Below, in pieces: positions 1 through 10,429 of a stretch of DNA of 64,000 nt. Both the position numbers and the translations under genes were made by a program. The stretch is taken from the NCBI RefSeq assembly GCF_963678635.1, contig NC_087062.1:96403705-96467704 (forward strand), given 5' to 3'. Source of the stretch: Symsagittifera roscoffensis (taxonomy: Eukaryota; Xenacoelomorpha; Acoela; Convolutidae). The notes beneath the pieces are model-generated. The model had not been told where the DNA came from. It did not search any database and was given only the letters and a program-made list of their open reading frames with translations. The first letter of the stretch is position 1. Each line of letters starts with the position of its first letter.

Positions 1-1152
1 AGTGATCTTATGGGGTATCACAAAAGCTGTCTATATCCGGTCCCCCCTACCAAACCAACCAGCGTACCAGTCTTAACTCGAGTTGAATTTTGGATCTCCA
101 CCTAATATTACCAACGCGTGTTAATTTCTAATGTAACTAAGTCAACGATGTCGACTAATTAGTTACTCTAATTTCCCCCTTTTTACAATTTACAACCGCT
201 CACCTCTAGCCTAACCAGTCCCCCTTCTAACCTCCCCCCTTTCTAGCCCCCCTTCTTAAGCCTAAAAATTACTTTAAGCGCCGGGTGCTAAACCTCTCAA
301 GAGAAAACCGTAGACCTGTTTCCAGGCCTGCTCAAGTAAAAACGTTCCTCAAAACTGGGGGATTTCGCTTATCCAATTTTACACTTATCTCCTATAATGT
401 AATGTGGATTCTAACGATACCCGTTCTGCCCAACTTGAGAACTCGATAATTGCCAAATACTTCTTGGCTGCTTTCCCACTCGACTGGTCACCTGTTCCAG
501 TCCAGTCTCCTATTGGTTCAGCCAAGTGTCCCTGAACCACTTTCCCACTCGGCTGGTCACCTCTTCCAGTCAAGTCTCCTATTGGTTCAGCTCAAGTGTC
601 CCTGAACCACTTTCCCACTCGGCTGGTCACCTCTTCCAGTCTAGTCTCCTATTGGTCCAGCTAAGTTCCAAGCTATCTGAAAACCCTTGACAACGCCCCA
701 CTTCGGGCACTTTATTCAGTTTACTGGTTTAAATTGCTAGGTTGATCGAAACGATCGAACTTGTAAAACAGTATGGGTATACTATTTAATTAATATAAAG
801 GTTTGATCCAACTAATCTGGTGTCAAAGTCACTGTCTTTTTTCGTTTTATGGTTTTTGTTCCTTTTTCTATTCTTTTTTGGTTTTTGTTTTGCTTTTTGT
901 CTTTTTGCTCGTGTTTTTGTCCCCCTAGTTGCCCCCCTTTACTCGGTTAGCTAAGCCTCGTTCGGAGAGCGTACCAGGAAATTTTCTCGAGTTTTCTTAA
1001 AAAGCTATCACGGTACAACCGGAAGGTTTGCACGTTCCTGTCGAACCGTACCGCCGGTACTCTAGAATGGGCATTCAGCCCGAAGCTGTCTCAAGTGGGT
1101 TCGACTCCGTAGTCTTGATGTCGTAAACACCCAGGAGCGCCATAAAAACACT
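1..1152. other. non-coding flank upstream of the left large element
   Basis: There is no credible coding frame here. The sequence is pyrimidine-rich (runs of T and CCCCC) and holds one short tandem repeat, listed separately. It continues without an obvious break into the 0.9-kb repeat that begins at 1,153. It may be more of the same mobile element, because the right-hand copy of that repeat stops matching exactly at this point. Confidence 0.5.
475..665. repeat. three-copy tandem repeat, period about 70 bp
   Basis: Copies begin at about 475, 544 and 614, each starting CCCACTCG.CTGGTCACCT and continuing through CAGTCTCCTATTGG and a GTGTCCCTGAACCA segment. The copies differ by a few substitutions, and the third ends in AGCTAAGTT. 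The repeat sits about 500 bp outside the 0.9-kb repeat. Its function is unknown. Confidence 0.85.
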
Positions 1153-2064
1153 ATGTAACATTCGTCTACTGCAGTCACACATGAGGCTTAAGAAAAATAG
1201 GCCCTATAACCACTGGCTCAAGGGTCAGGGACACTATCTCTTGTGTTTTTCAACCTCAAGAACGGTCGGAGCCAGTTCGGTTCGCTTGTGACATGAGACT
1301 ACGACCCGTTACAGCTTAAAGGCTACTACTAAAATATCCCCCCACTCTAGAATTAGAAACGTCCCCATACTTAGGTCTCTAGATACCCAAAATACATGAA
1401 CGCCGTTAAAAACCGGGTTGGAACAATCCGTTAAGTTACTTTTTATTAGACAGTGTAACTTTGATCCATTTCAGATGGATCAACCTAAAACTCGCCTTAC
1501 CTCAACATAACAATTATAAAACACACTCTAGGAATTTAAATTAAGTACTCACATTGTAGCACGCTCAAGAACCAGGAAGTAAATAAGTCGGTAAACAACT
1601 CAAGAGTCAACAAAGTAACTAAAATGAGTTTAAGGTCAGTCAGTTTTAACAACAAGAACAAGTTTTTACTCTAGACTGCAAGTTCTCGTGAACCATTGGG
1701 ACACTCTAGCTGTCCACCTTTCCACCGAAGGTTCACTCTGGTCCAGTCAATAATAGTATTCCAATCGTAATAATCCAACTCGTGGGAATGCTCTCGTCTC
1801 TGTTTCAGATGGGACAGCTCTACTCTAGGTTATTATTGCTTTCGAAATTGCGAATAGCAATTTCCCACCGATTTTTCTAGCAACTTTCCCGCGATTGTTA
1901 CTCAATTGTTCTGAAATTGTTCTGATCTCTTTTTCTGATTTTCAGTTCTCGCGAGAAAATCGTGCATGACAGGTTCCATTCGAAATTTTGAAAAATTAAA
2001 TTTCACTCCAAAATCAAGTGTTTTTTGCTTCTCTCAAGGTCAAACTTCCAAATATGACCGACTG
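1153..2064 (+). repeat. 0.9-kb repeat R, left copy (candidate terminal repeat of the large element)
   Basis: This stretch matches 54,589-55,489 almost base for base, beginning at ATGTAACATTCGTCTACTGC and ending at AATATGACCGACTG, with scattered substitutions and small indels. Both copies lie on the plus strand. Here R lies upstream of plus-strand coding remnants. The other copy lies beyond the 3' end of minus-strand genes, so relative to the genes the two are inverted. I infer a long terminal inverted repeat. An unrelated repeat next to both copies by chance is the alternative. The frame from 1,966 crosses the R/coding junction and is not a gene. Confidence 0.8.
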
Positions 2065-2086
2065 CAGTTCAGCCACGCGTTTTCCC

Positions 2087-2235
2087 AAGTCCTGGTGTTG
2101 GAGCTGTCCAACTTTGCCAGGTTGCTGAAACTGAGACCAGGAGTGGATGACGATTGCTTGTTAGTGCAACAGGTAACAAATGACCTCTAGTTAAGACCAT
2201 TGGATTATGCTAAGAACGCGCAGGGGAGGACGGTC
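2087..2235 (+). repeat. displaced 149-bp duplicate of an internal coding piece
   Basis: This segment is nearly identical to 4,770-4,919. It encodes the stretch just after the second SGNH-like domain (VLVLELSNFARLLKL). Here it is inserted between repeat R and the start of the polyprotein remnant, where it does not belong in gene order. It therefore marks a rearrangement within the left element. Confidence 0.85.
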
Positions 2236-2622
2236 ATAGTAATGGATGAAGAAATACAATGGAATGCAAATACCCCTCAAAGAAGAAGAGATAAAACACC
2301 TAAGAGGGTTATATATGGCAAAGGTGAGCCAAGTATCACCGGCGTTTCTGGCAACGATGAACTCCTCGGACGGATCCAGGGACACGCTTCCCAGGACGAA
2401 GACACAGGAGCTGTGCACCCCGAGGGAGCCCGGGGCTCCTCAGCAGATATCACAATCTGCCTTGAGCTCTAGGAATACGATACCGGATCCTTCAGAGACC
2501 TATTTGGCTCCTCAGTTTCAGGAGTCATTCAATCAGGTAGCCAGAGCGACGATGAGTGAGATCAACTGGACCACTGGACGGACGAAGTGTAGGTCGTCTC
2601 TTCCCAACGCCTTGATCGTTCC

Positions 2623-3132
2623 TTGAGTAGCTCAGAGCGAACACCTCGAGCAATAGTACCAACGGGAACTTCACGCGGCGAAACGTTTTTGAGATCTCGC
2701 GTATTGGACGTCAGAAAGAACTTGGCGGTCAGCAACTTATTCCTGCAAGTAGCTGCGGAGCATCCTCGAGCCTGCCTGAACGGCATGAGCTGGAACCCTG
2801 CCATAAGCGATCAGGCAATTCCTCCAGGGAGTCGTCATTTGGTTGTTGGAGATAGTCTGGTGAGGGATCTGAATGAGATCTTTGTGAGTGGTCAGACCAC
2901 TGTTCTAACTTTTGGAGGGGCCTCCGTGGTTCAAGTCATTAAAATAATGGAGTTCCAGAGCGAGGATCAGTTCGACACATTGGTGATAATGCTTGGTACG
3001 AATGATGTTTCAAGGGTCCCTGTTACCCCAGAGTACAAATGGGAGCCCCTGCTGGTCTGCCTTTTGAATGAATTGAAAGAATATACAGATCTAGACTCGT
3101 GGTGCTGTGCAAAATCCCGCAAAATCGGCTGA
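2623..3132 (+). pseudogene. open segment: first SGNH hydrolase domain, left copy
   Basis: A 169-codon open piece holds the nucleophile block VVGDSLVRDL and the oxyanion/Asn block MLGTNDVSRV. Both align with VGDSLVRVL (Ser144) and VGTNDVSRG (Asn193) of the right copy. It breaks after LLNELKEY. The reading then shifts frame through sequence matching the rest of the domain. In active SGNH enzymes Ser, Asn and an Asp-x-x-His motif form the catalytic centre; here the last is damaged, so I infer no activity. Confidence 0.75.
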
Positions 3133-3297
3133 TTGTTGGAATGGCAAAGTGACCCGATGGAATGGCATGACCCGCAATCTGGGGAGGAGCAATCCTAGCG
3201 AGCTGCGACTCATGGATCTTGAGAACACGCTGCGGATGACTGACCATCTCACACTCACCAGTTCAATACAGCACAAGAAAGGCGTTGGATAAACGAC

Positions 3298-3861
3298 ATG
3301 TTTCAGAATAAAATTGAGGAAATGGAGCAGGAATTGAGGACAACCGACTCTCTGGCTCGGACCAGCTCGACTGCAGGAGGTAGAGTGAGGTGCAACGTGC
3401 CGGATCCACTCGCCAGTCGTCTCGCGCCCCTAGCATTGGAAACGGGTGCAACTGCTCCCGTTGCTCCAAGCTCAGAAGTAAGAGAAAGACTGGGGACTGC
3501 TCCTCCCCCTAGAAGACAACCAATAGAAAGCCGAATTGGGAGTCCAATGGATCAGAGTCAGACTAGCTCTCAAACCGTAGCGAGGACGAGTAACCCGCCC
3601 GCGACCGCTCCTGCTTCTGCAGGAAGCCCATCGACGAGTGCCACGCCGGCGGAGGGAATTGAGCCAAACAGTGTGCTGCTCTGGAACCGTCCAGATCCCA
3701 GCGGCTGGGGGCAATATAAAACTGACCTGTTGGCGAACTTGAACACGAACACGTTAACCATCAGATGCAAGGAAGATGATGGGCGGAGAGGGTCCCACAG
3801 TGTCGGGATTATATCGGATATAGGGCGTGTACTGGCTATTAGCGGAACAGGAACAGCTTAG
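3298..3861 (+). pseudogene. open segment: low-complexity linker, left copy
   Basis: The first residues (MFQNKIEEMEQEL) align with the end of the first SGNH domain of the right copy (VFQEHINALEADLL). The remainder is a Pro/Ser/Thr/Ala-rich linker (for example PATAPASAGSPSTSATPAEG) matching the equally low-complexity 320-390 region of the intact frame. There are no catalytic motifs. It is probably a disordered spacer between the two SGNH-type domains. Confidence 0.55.
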
Positions 3862-4184
3862 CTCCGCAACCACGCTCAGGTTTGTGGACCTAGATGGATA
3901 ACCTCAGGACAACACCTTTGGGCCCCTGAACACCCGATCTCTGACGGACGTCCGTCGGAGAGCCAGGGAATTGACGCCGCCTCCCCGGAGGGGCAAGTTT
4001 CTGACAGAGAATAGGCCCAATAATAAGCATCACAAAATGTGTCAGCAGTTCTCCAAACCACCCGGCCAAGCGCCCGTTGAGTATTTGAGAGACTATCCCC
4101 GAGCGACCTCGGTGGAGGGACGATAAGAGGTACGAGGGACTGAAGACGCCAATGGGTGACAGTCTGTTTGCTGGCTCTGATCCC

Positions 4185-4769
4185 CTAGATATCAAGGCCG
4201 CCAAATACTTGATAGTGGCCAGTTCGGATTATCTCTATACGCCTCGTTCTATCTTTTGGCCGGACGTGATTTTCTTGAAAGCGCCTAAATTGGCCTGAGG
4301 ACAATCAGTGGGCATGAAAATGAGCGGGCAGAGGACGATCAGCATGGACCCAGAGGTGATAATAGTTGCCGGCTCGAATAACCACATGCAGAGCAGTGGA
4401 TTGTTGTCCCGACTGACGGATGGATCGATTCCCAGTAATGAGATAATGGGAGAGGCGATCATGACGTTACTTTCGCCCATGACCGAGGTAGAAACATCAG
4501 AGTAGCGACAATTCACTAGGAACGTGGTGAAGATCATTTTTGTGTTATCACCTGGATATGCCATATTGCCAGAGCCCTTGCAATTTGTGTACACGATGGT
4601 TTCCACATTAGCGGAATCACAATTCAACGTGATCATACCCGCGCCGAACAGGATCGTTGAGCCTAACAACTATTATCCTCTCCGTTTTAAACTCCCTGCC
4701 GTCTGGGTGGACGTTTCGAACGCCATCCAGGGTTCAAGGATTGCAGCAAGACTCGGGTGGTGCTGGACA
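4185..4769 (+). pseudogene. second SGNH-like domain remnant, left copy
   Basis: Two overlapping frames (4,308-4,505 and 4,524-4,811) together cover the second hydrolase-like domain. Visible pieces are VIIVAGSNNHMQSSGLL (right copy: LLLFAGMNDHLHAMGLL) and a strand ending in LSPGYAILPEPLQFVY (right copy: TTSPGYANMPPALQFVY). The conserved Asp of GMND is Asn here. A frameshift near 4,505 separates the pieces. Confidence 0.7.
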
Positions 4770-4919
4770 AAGTCCTGGTGTTGGAGCTGTCCAAATTTGC
4801 CAGGTTGCTGAAACTGAGACCAGGAGGGGATGACGATTGCTTGTTAGTGCAACAGGTGACAAATGACCTCTAGTTCAGACAAGTGGATTATGCTAAGAAC
4901 GCGCAGGGGAGGACGGTCA
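4770..4919 (+). repeat. in-place copy of the 150-bp duplicated segment
   Basis: This partner of 2,087-2,235 sits in its expected gene order, directly after the second SGNH-like domain, so it is the source copy. A few substitutions separate the two, so the duplication is younger than the split between the left and right large elements. Confidence 0.85.
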
Positions 4920-5102
4920 GAAGAAATCTGACATCAGCGGAAGAAGCCTCATGGCACTGGCCTTGAGGACGAAGCCACACACCAATTCATGGTTGTGTTT
5001 ATCACCGAGAGTGTGTGACTTGGGAGAAGATGCTTTTGAACATGCTCCAGCTGTGATCAAAGAAATACACGGATACCTGAAAAACGGGAGCTAGCCGGAG
5101 GC

Positions 5103-5810
5103 ATGATGCTGCAGTTGATACAAGACGTGAACACGATGTCGCTAGATAGATTCCAGGCAGATATCTTGGCCACGAAAGCACAATATGAGAGATCTGACGC
5201 CATCCTGGGAGGAATGGGAGTGGGATGGACGCCATCCTTCCTGTCCACGGGTTACCCGAGGGGCTCCAGGAGTCTGATCGCGAGCTTTGTTAAGGACATC
5301 CGGAAACTGTCGATCGGTCTGGTACTAGCACTGTACGTGACGTTTGGTCACGAGAAATTTGTGGAAGGACCTGCGAACCTCTTCACCCAGGCATTGGCGT
5401 ACCTGAGACTAGATGGACTCCTTACCCTGACTGCGATGACATATGGTTGGTTGGGCGATTTGTTCGTGCTTTTGCGTTACCCCGAACAATTGCAGGGAGC
5501 GAGTCGAGAATTCAACGCGCAGTTGGAAACCGCCTCATACCGGAAAATAAAGGATTGGAGAATACTCTTTCTCCAGTACCTCCTACAACAGAACAGGAAT
5601 GTCCCAGGAGAGGACAAGTTTGCAACGGGGTTGAATGAGTGTAAACAGTTTTGTGGCATGCCTTTGCCCACAGATCTGGCTGTAATAATGCGGATCGATC
5701 CGCTGGTTCTGGTCCATGGACTAAGGGAGTTTGTCACGGTGGTGTACGGACCGTTGATGTCATACGCGTTTCCAGGCGTACAAGTAACTCGGTGTTTTAC
5801 CTCAATTTAG
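5103..5810 (+). pseudogene. open segment: conserved middle of polyprotein, left copy
   Basis: A 235-codon open piece aligns with about residues 870-1,130 of the right-hand frame. Shared landmarks include LVLALYVTF against LLLALYLVY, LRLDGLLTLTAMTYG against LRVDGYLALVLLTHG, LQYLLQQNRNVPGED against VQYLMMQNRHMTGED, and VYGPLMSYAFPG against IYGPAVTYAFPD. This block of both copies is rich in hydrophobic helices. I do not recognise a family. Conservation of this pattern in two strongly diverged copies argues for past selection on the protein. Confidence 0.75.
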
Positions 5811-6215
5811 TCTCCTTGGTAGAATGTTCCGTGTTAAATTGGGTGGAACAGAAGGAACTGAGAGGACAGGCCAGTGACGATAGATTGTTCGGGAGAATAG
5901 CGGAGCCAGGATGGTTATTGATGGACTTTAACAACCGTCTTAAGTGCCGTATGATGTAGACCTTTCCCAAATTCAGTTTAACCCCAGGCTCTGGAGTTTG
6001 CGACCAGTGGTGGAAGACACGGGAGAGGCGGTGCGGGTCCCGGTTTGGCCGGAGGCGTATGCCCACGTCAAGGAAAATCAGGATGCATGGCTGCTGGATC
6101 TAGGTCACTGCCGAGCCAATGTAATCAGTACCCGCCGATAAGGAGGATGCTGCTGTGAGTCACGTCCCCTGTTGTTGCCCCCCGTTTTGGAGCTGTCCGT
6201 TACGCGGAAGAGAGA

Positions 6216-6746
6216 ATGCGGAAATGGAGTGAAGGGATAGAGCCGCGCTTCATCAGTTGGAATGTGGCGGCGATGCACGCATTTGACTTCAGTTTCCCTG
6301 TTGCATGGAGCTTAAAGAAGATTAAAACACCACCCTCGAGAAAACCCGACGTTTCCTCCGACATGTGGAGTAATGTGTACACACTCGCTGACAATTGGTC
6401 CAGGTTGAGGTGCCCAGGAGAGGTGAAAGTGGTGTTGTTGAAGGTGCCAAAGGAACTTAGAGGAAGCACATACATGACGGTCGACGAGCTGGCGCCACAT
6501 GGCGACGAGTCGATGGGGTTCCTGGTGAACGACGAGTTGTTCTACCACGCGGGGGACCCGACCGTACCGTCGCGGCCGGACTTGGGCATGGATATGCGCC
6601 AAGGCCCTTCGGGACTCGGACCAGACACTAATGACGATGATCAGATGGACCAGGATGACGACCACTGTGGAGGGAAAGAAGGACAAGTCAAGTGGACTAG
6701 AGTTAGGTGCGTTAGAAAGGGACTTACTGGAAGATCAATTCAGTGA
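6216..6746 (+). pseudogene. open segment: region before the acidic tail, left copy
   Basis: A 176-codon open piece aligns weakly with about residues 1,250-1,370 of the right-hand frame, for example PRFISWNVAAMHAFDF with PLFIGYTAAVYFHTSE. It ends by frameshift inside a Asp/Glu-rich stretch, and the reading continues in another frame from 6,631. No catalytic motif is visible. Confidence 0.55.
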
Positions 6747-7404
6747 AGACGACGACGACGGGGAAGTCGATGGACATCTATTGTTGATGACATCATCGTC
6801 TTTCAAGTCCCCTACAAGGGAAGCGCCAGCCAGTCTGTCCCCAGTGGATCCGATGGGCCTGGCAGTGGACTACCGGAGTAGGGATACGCAGAAACTGCTC
6901 CATGAGTCACCTAGGAGGAGAAGAATCGACGAGACGATGAGGGTATCCTTCCTGAGCATGTTGCCTGAAGAGGAATGGGAGAGATACCAGAGCGAACTTG
7001 AACGGAAAGCGGGAATGACCTGGAGCCGTGTGACCTTCATGGAAAGGACATGGGACGTGATATGCAGATACGGGACGCAGTCCGTAATGAAGGTGGGGTT
7101 GAACCAACCCATCATGCGCGAGGTTCTAGGGAAGCTAATGAGCTCCGCAGAGTCTGATGTTCTGACCGAGTCAGTTACGGAGGACAGTGCCGATGATCAT
7201 CAGATTATGAGAAAACTACCCGTCAGGCGAGCCAAGAAAGCTCTGAAGAGATTGAAGGGGAGAACAGGAAGCAAGAGAGTGAATGAGAAAGTAGTGAAGT
7301 CGAAGGCGAATGCAGTAGTGGCCTCGTTGGCAAAAGTAGCTCGTCCGAGTGAGAGTGGACACGGAGATGGTGCGGCGTTGGCTGGGGGGAGAAAGAAATT
7401 ATGA
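6631..7404 (+). pseudogene. open segment spanning the junction of the two halves, left copy
   Basis: This 257-codon open piece is the key to the gene's structure. It begins in the acidic serine-rich tail (LEDQFSEDDDDGEVDG), runs through FLSMLPEEEWERYQ (right copy FLGSLKDDAWQEFL) and reads straight on through MREVLGKLM. In the right copy the aligned residues are RK-stop-LLSKLV. The left copy therefore has a glutamate codon (GAG) where the right copy has UAG, and continues about 90 codons into the Lys/Arg-rich start of the second half before stopping. The stop is followed by a frame change to sequence that still matches (PMLLAGLTSTATRSKK). Confidence 0.8.
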
Positions 7405-7814
7405 TACCCCCTATGCTATTGGCAGGTTTGACCTCAACAGCCACGAGGTCGAAGAAAAGTGCACGGACCTTGGCGGATACAAAGCTTGAAATGGAGGTCA
7501 TCAGTCAGTGTGGATCTGGAGGGCTCGATGACTACAAACCCTCGCGGACGAACAAGGCCCGATGAAACTGGAGGGACAACTCGGCGTGGTCGAGTACAGT
7601 CGGATCACAGTACCCTTCTAAGTCCACATGGGTGATCCCGCCGGGGGTTATGTGGAGATGCTCAAGGCGAGAAACTCAGCGAGAGGGCACTTGATGGCCT
7701 GGAGCGAAAAGCACGCCATGCATGAGTAATTAAAGGAACTGACGGAGGACTCTAATCTGAATCGGAATATGGCACTGCGATGTCCTCGGAGCAAATGAAA
7801 TCGGGCTGTAAAAA

Positions 7815-8435
7815 TTGTTAGAAATCTCTTGGAGGGCGGCCAGATATTTCGACGAGACCATGCATGCACCTGCGACGATGGCGGCGTACCTGGCCTGCCC
7901 ATGTGCAAGACCTGACTTGCAAGTGCGACTGGCCTGGCGCCTAATTGGAGTCAAGAAATCGGAGTATGAGGCCAATAATGAGTCGAGATTGAAGGAACAG
8001 GAGCTGGAGCTGATGGAAGCCCTACGAGTGTTGATTAGTAGAGACGACTCCGCGATAGCCTGGGCTAAGCGCAAAGATGCCCTTTGCGTTGTGAGGTTCG
8101 TGGGGGATCGTATCCCCACCCTTGTATTCGAAGAATGTGTAAAAACCATTCGGCAAGGGGGAGTTCTGAGGGCTCTCCTGGAGCTATTTCTGAGGGCTCG
8201 CCTGGAGCTATATCAGGACATGCCGCTGCTCATACCGAGTAAAGAAACTAATGACATTGAAAGCTATCGCAGGCTGGAGGAAGTGAGAAGATACTCCAAC
8301 AAGAAGTTGAAAGTGAGCCGTGAGTCAATTGAGGCAGTCAGGGAACAGAAGGATTATGCAACCCTGGGGAAGCTGAAATCATTCCAATATGTTTCAGGCA
8401 TACCAGGGATGGCGTACAATCCCTTTGTGGAATAG
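7815..8435 (+). pseudogene. open segment: second half, N-terminal part, left copy
   Basis: A 206-codon open piece matches about residues 215-420 of the right-hand second frame, for example AIAWAKRKDALCVVRF with GLSLARRKDATCFLRW, and YVSGIPGMAYNPFVE with YVSGVMGMAYNPFLD. It contains an internal near-duplicate (GVLRALLELFLRARLELY, from a repeated GAGGGCTC..CTGGAGCTAT at 8,170-8,205), a small local duplication the right copy lacks. It is mostly helical and charged. Function unknown. Confidence 0.75.
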
Positions 8436-8513
8436 GACGCCAGGGAGGCATATTTTGACTACGAGCAGGTCATAATACTTGATTTTTGGGTCGAGCGAGT
8501 CAAGGAAACTGGC

Positions 8514-9290
8514 ATGCTGATGGTGGAACAGCCCAAGCTGGGAACTATTTCGGAGGAAAGAGTGGTCAAACCCTCGGTTCCCGAGCTAAAGGGGCAAGTG
8601 AGCTTTGAATGTGGTTCATGGGACGGTCCCTTGAAGACCAGCTTAGTAACCATCTGGGAGATCATGAAGCCTTCATGGTGTTCACACCCGAACGCCGGTT
8701 TAATCTGGGATATGACGGCAGACGTCGCATTGGATTTGGATGATGACGCGAGTCTACATGATTTGGCCATAATACACCATCTGCTGGCCCTGAAAGTGAC
8801 AAAGCAGAATGGCAGACCATCCACGGAACCGTCCGAGGGAAGTTCTTCGAGTGATTGGTTGAGACAGGGCAAATGTCTAGCTTCCAGTTGTAGAATGGAA
8901 GGAAACGTGTGTGGTACGGGTCCTTGTCTGAACACGCTGAGTGAGCAACATCGACAACTAGCTCAATTGTATGGGAGGTTAAGCATGTCGGACAAAGGTG
9001 AAATGGAATTGATTGCGGACTGCCACGGATTAACAGAAGTGAATTTGATCACTGCCTTAGGATTTTACAGCATGACGAGCTCAATCGAATCGTTAGAACG
9101 CCTGGAGCGTGCCCACGGGCTGGTTACTTCCTTAGGTGTGGAAATGTTCTCTGGACCATTGCAGACGGAGCAGAAAATTGGAGGCTGGCGAGAGGCTCTA
9201 GAAAACGAGATGAATTTGAGAGACAGTGAGACATATCATAGACCTACTGGTTCGAAACATCTGGTGGGTTCGAGCTCCTCACCACCTTGA
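8514..9290 (+). pseudogene. open segment: four-cysteine motif region, left copy
   Basis: A 258-codon open piece carries C-x4-C-x6-C-x4-C (CLASSC...CGTGPC), spaced exactly as in the right copy. It is followed by IADCHGLTEVNLITALGFYS, matching VAECYARTTVNIATALGFFS. Exact cysteine spacing in otherwise diverged copies suggests a metal-binding or disulfide knuckle that was under selection. It ends by frameshift near 9,290. Confidence 0.75.
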
Positions 9291-9311
9291 AATAGTAAAA
9301 ACCCGACGCAT

Positions 9312-10121
9312 ATGGTGGTGATGAATGCGAGGACGCAGCAGGTGTTGGTCGACCAACTCTTCTCTGTACCAAAATGCGTGAGGTTGGCCAGGATGTCGGA
9401 GAGGTCATATGATTTAGTTACGAAGATCATTCGGGCCGTCCCGAAGAGATCTGAAAGCGAGTTGCAGGACGTAGTGGGTGAGAATTTCATGAGGTTGAAT
9501 GAGGGTAATGTGAGTGAATTCCAGAAGAAGAAGGCGAGCGGAGCGTTACTCACCGAATTCTCCACCATTGATGAAAAAGACTACGTACATCGGATAATGA
9601 CAGAAGTGGCACCGTTACTAGGAGCTTCAGGGTACCGGACCCGAAGGAACATCTTAATGACCCATGGGGAGTTTCCTTGTCATTGCCTGGCGCAGACGTT
9701 ATGGTACCCCAAGCGCGGGAATCTGGTGTTAGTATGCGACGTGGAGGAGTTGTACTCCACGGGGTTGCCGGACCAAATCCAGCCAGTGTCGATTGTGGTG
9801 GTTAGTGCCATGCTGACGGTGAGATGGTTAGAAGCCAACGCGGGCACGAGTGAGCAGGAGACGGCTGTGCCGACACCCGAGCAACTGAGTGATGTGAAAT
9901 TGAACAACAACATAGATCTTTTCGGAACCACCTGCAATGTTCTGAAGATACTCAAAGCAATTGAGAGAATACGGGCGAGGCAGAGGTTGATGCCTTGGTT
10001 CCGGGCGGTTATGACGTCATGGATGTATGAGAGCGCGAAGCGTCATATGTCCAGGAACACAGAAGCTCATCAACCCTTCCAGTTAAATATAGAACCGGAG
10101 CCTATAAGAGAGCCTTCCTAA
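9312..10121 (+). pseudogene. open segment: second half, C-terminal part, left copy
   Basis: A 269-codon open piece matches about residues 705-950 of the right-hand second frame, with landmarks RVLVDKAFSVPKCVRLAR (here QVLVDQLFSVPKCVRLAR), THGEFPCHCLAQTLWYP, and PWFRAVMTSWMY. It terminates at a stop just before homology resumes in another frame. The PCHCLAQT block is among the best conserved in the protein and could be a metal-binding or active site. I know of no family for it. Confidence 0.75.
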
Positions 10122-10429
10122 CGCACAGGAACGCTGTTACCACTGCGGTGAAGCGAGTAGCTGGAGCGCCTTGTGTTACTGTAGCCGAAAGATAGAGGTC
10201 TTGCAAGCTGACCTGGAACGGAATGTGAGCCTTTGTCTGCATAACAGCTTTTGCAACACCGGGAGCAAAAGGTGAACGTTGACTTACTGCCTTGTTGCAA
10301 ACCGAGGCTGCTAGAACAGGAAAGTTGGGGCACGGCCCCAACTCCGTTGACAAGTTGAAGAAAGACCTGGAGGATAGTGAGGAAGAAGAACAAGGACAAG
10401 AGGCAACGGAGTGAAGATGAAGATATGAC

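Larger units (their letters stand above)
2246..7404 (+). pseudogene. degraded N-terminal half of SGNH-domain polyprotein (left copy)
   Basis: This is a plus-strand relative of the intact minus-strand frame at 59,293-63,969, in the same domain order but broken by several stops and frameshifts. It holds a first SGNH hydrolase domain (GDSLV near 2,850, GTNDVS near 3,000), a second SGNH-like domain near 4,200-4,760, a conserved middle at 5,103-5,810, and an acidic serine-rich tail from 6,600. The DGIH block of the first domain has decayed to SSIQH near 3,280, so its Asp is lost. In the second domain the GMNDH seen in the right copy reads GSNNH. The final open piece runs past the point where the right copy has its UAG, reading GAG there. 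The start is uncertain because the N-termini of the two copies barely align. Confidence 0.85.
7405..10420 (+). pseudogene. degraded C-terminal half of SGNH-domain polyprotein (left copy)
   Basis: This is a plus-strand relative of the intact minus-strand frame at 55,924-59,193, broken into three main open pieces plus frameshifted ends. Downstream of the last open piece, LTHRNAVTTAVKRVAG (right copy LTHRNAITTGWKRVGK) and ERNVSLCLHNSFC (right copy AKNVSLSLHNSFC) can still be read in shifting frames to about 10,300, and an acidic tail to 10,410. There is no recognisable enzymatic domain. The C-x4-C-x6-C-x4-C motif and GE.PCHCLAQT are conserved between copies. Confidence 0.85.

Noticed and set aside
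1090-1120. GGGTTCGACTCC resembling a tRNA T-loop
   Set aside because: Flanking sequence does not fold into a cloverleaf and has no A box at the right distance.
1966-2190. 74-codon frame joining R and coding sequence
   Set aside because: It crosses the rearrangement junction at about 2,065-2,087, so it is a fusion by accident.
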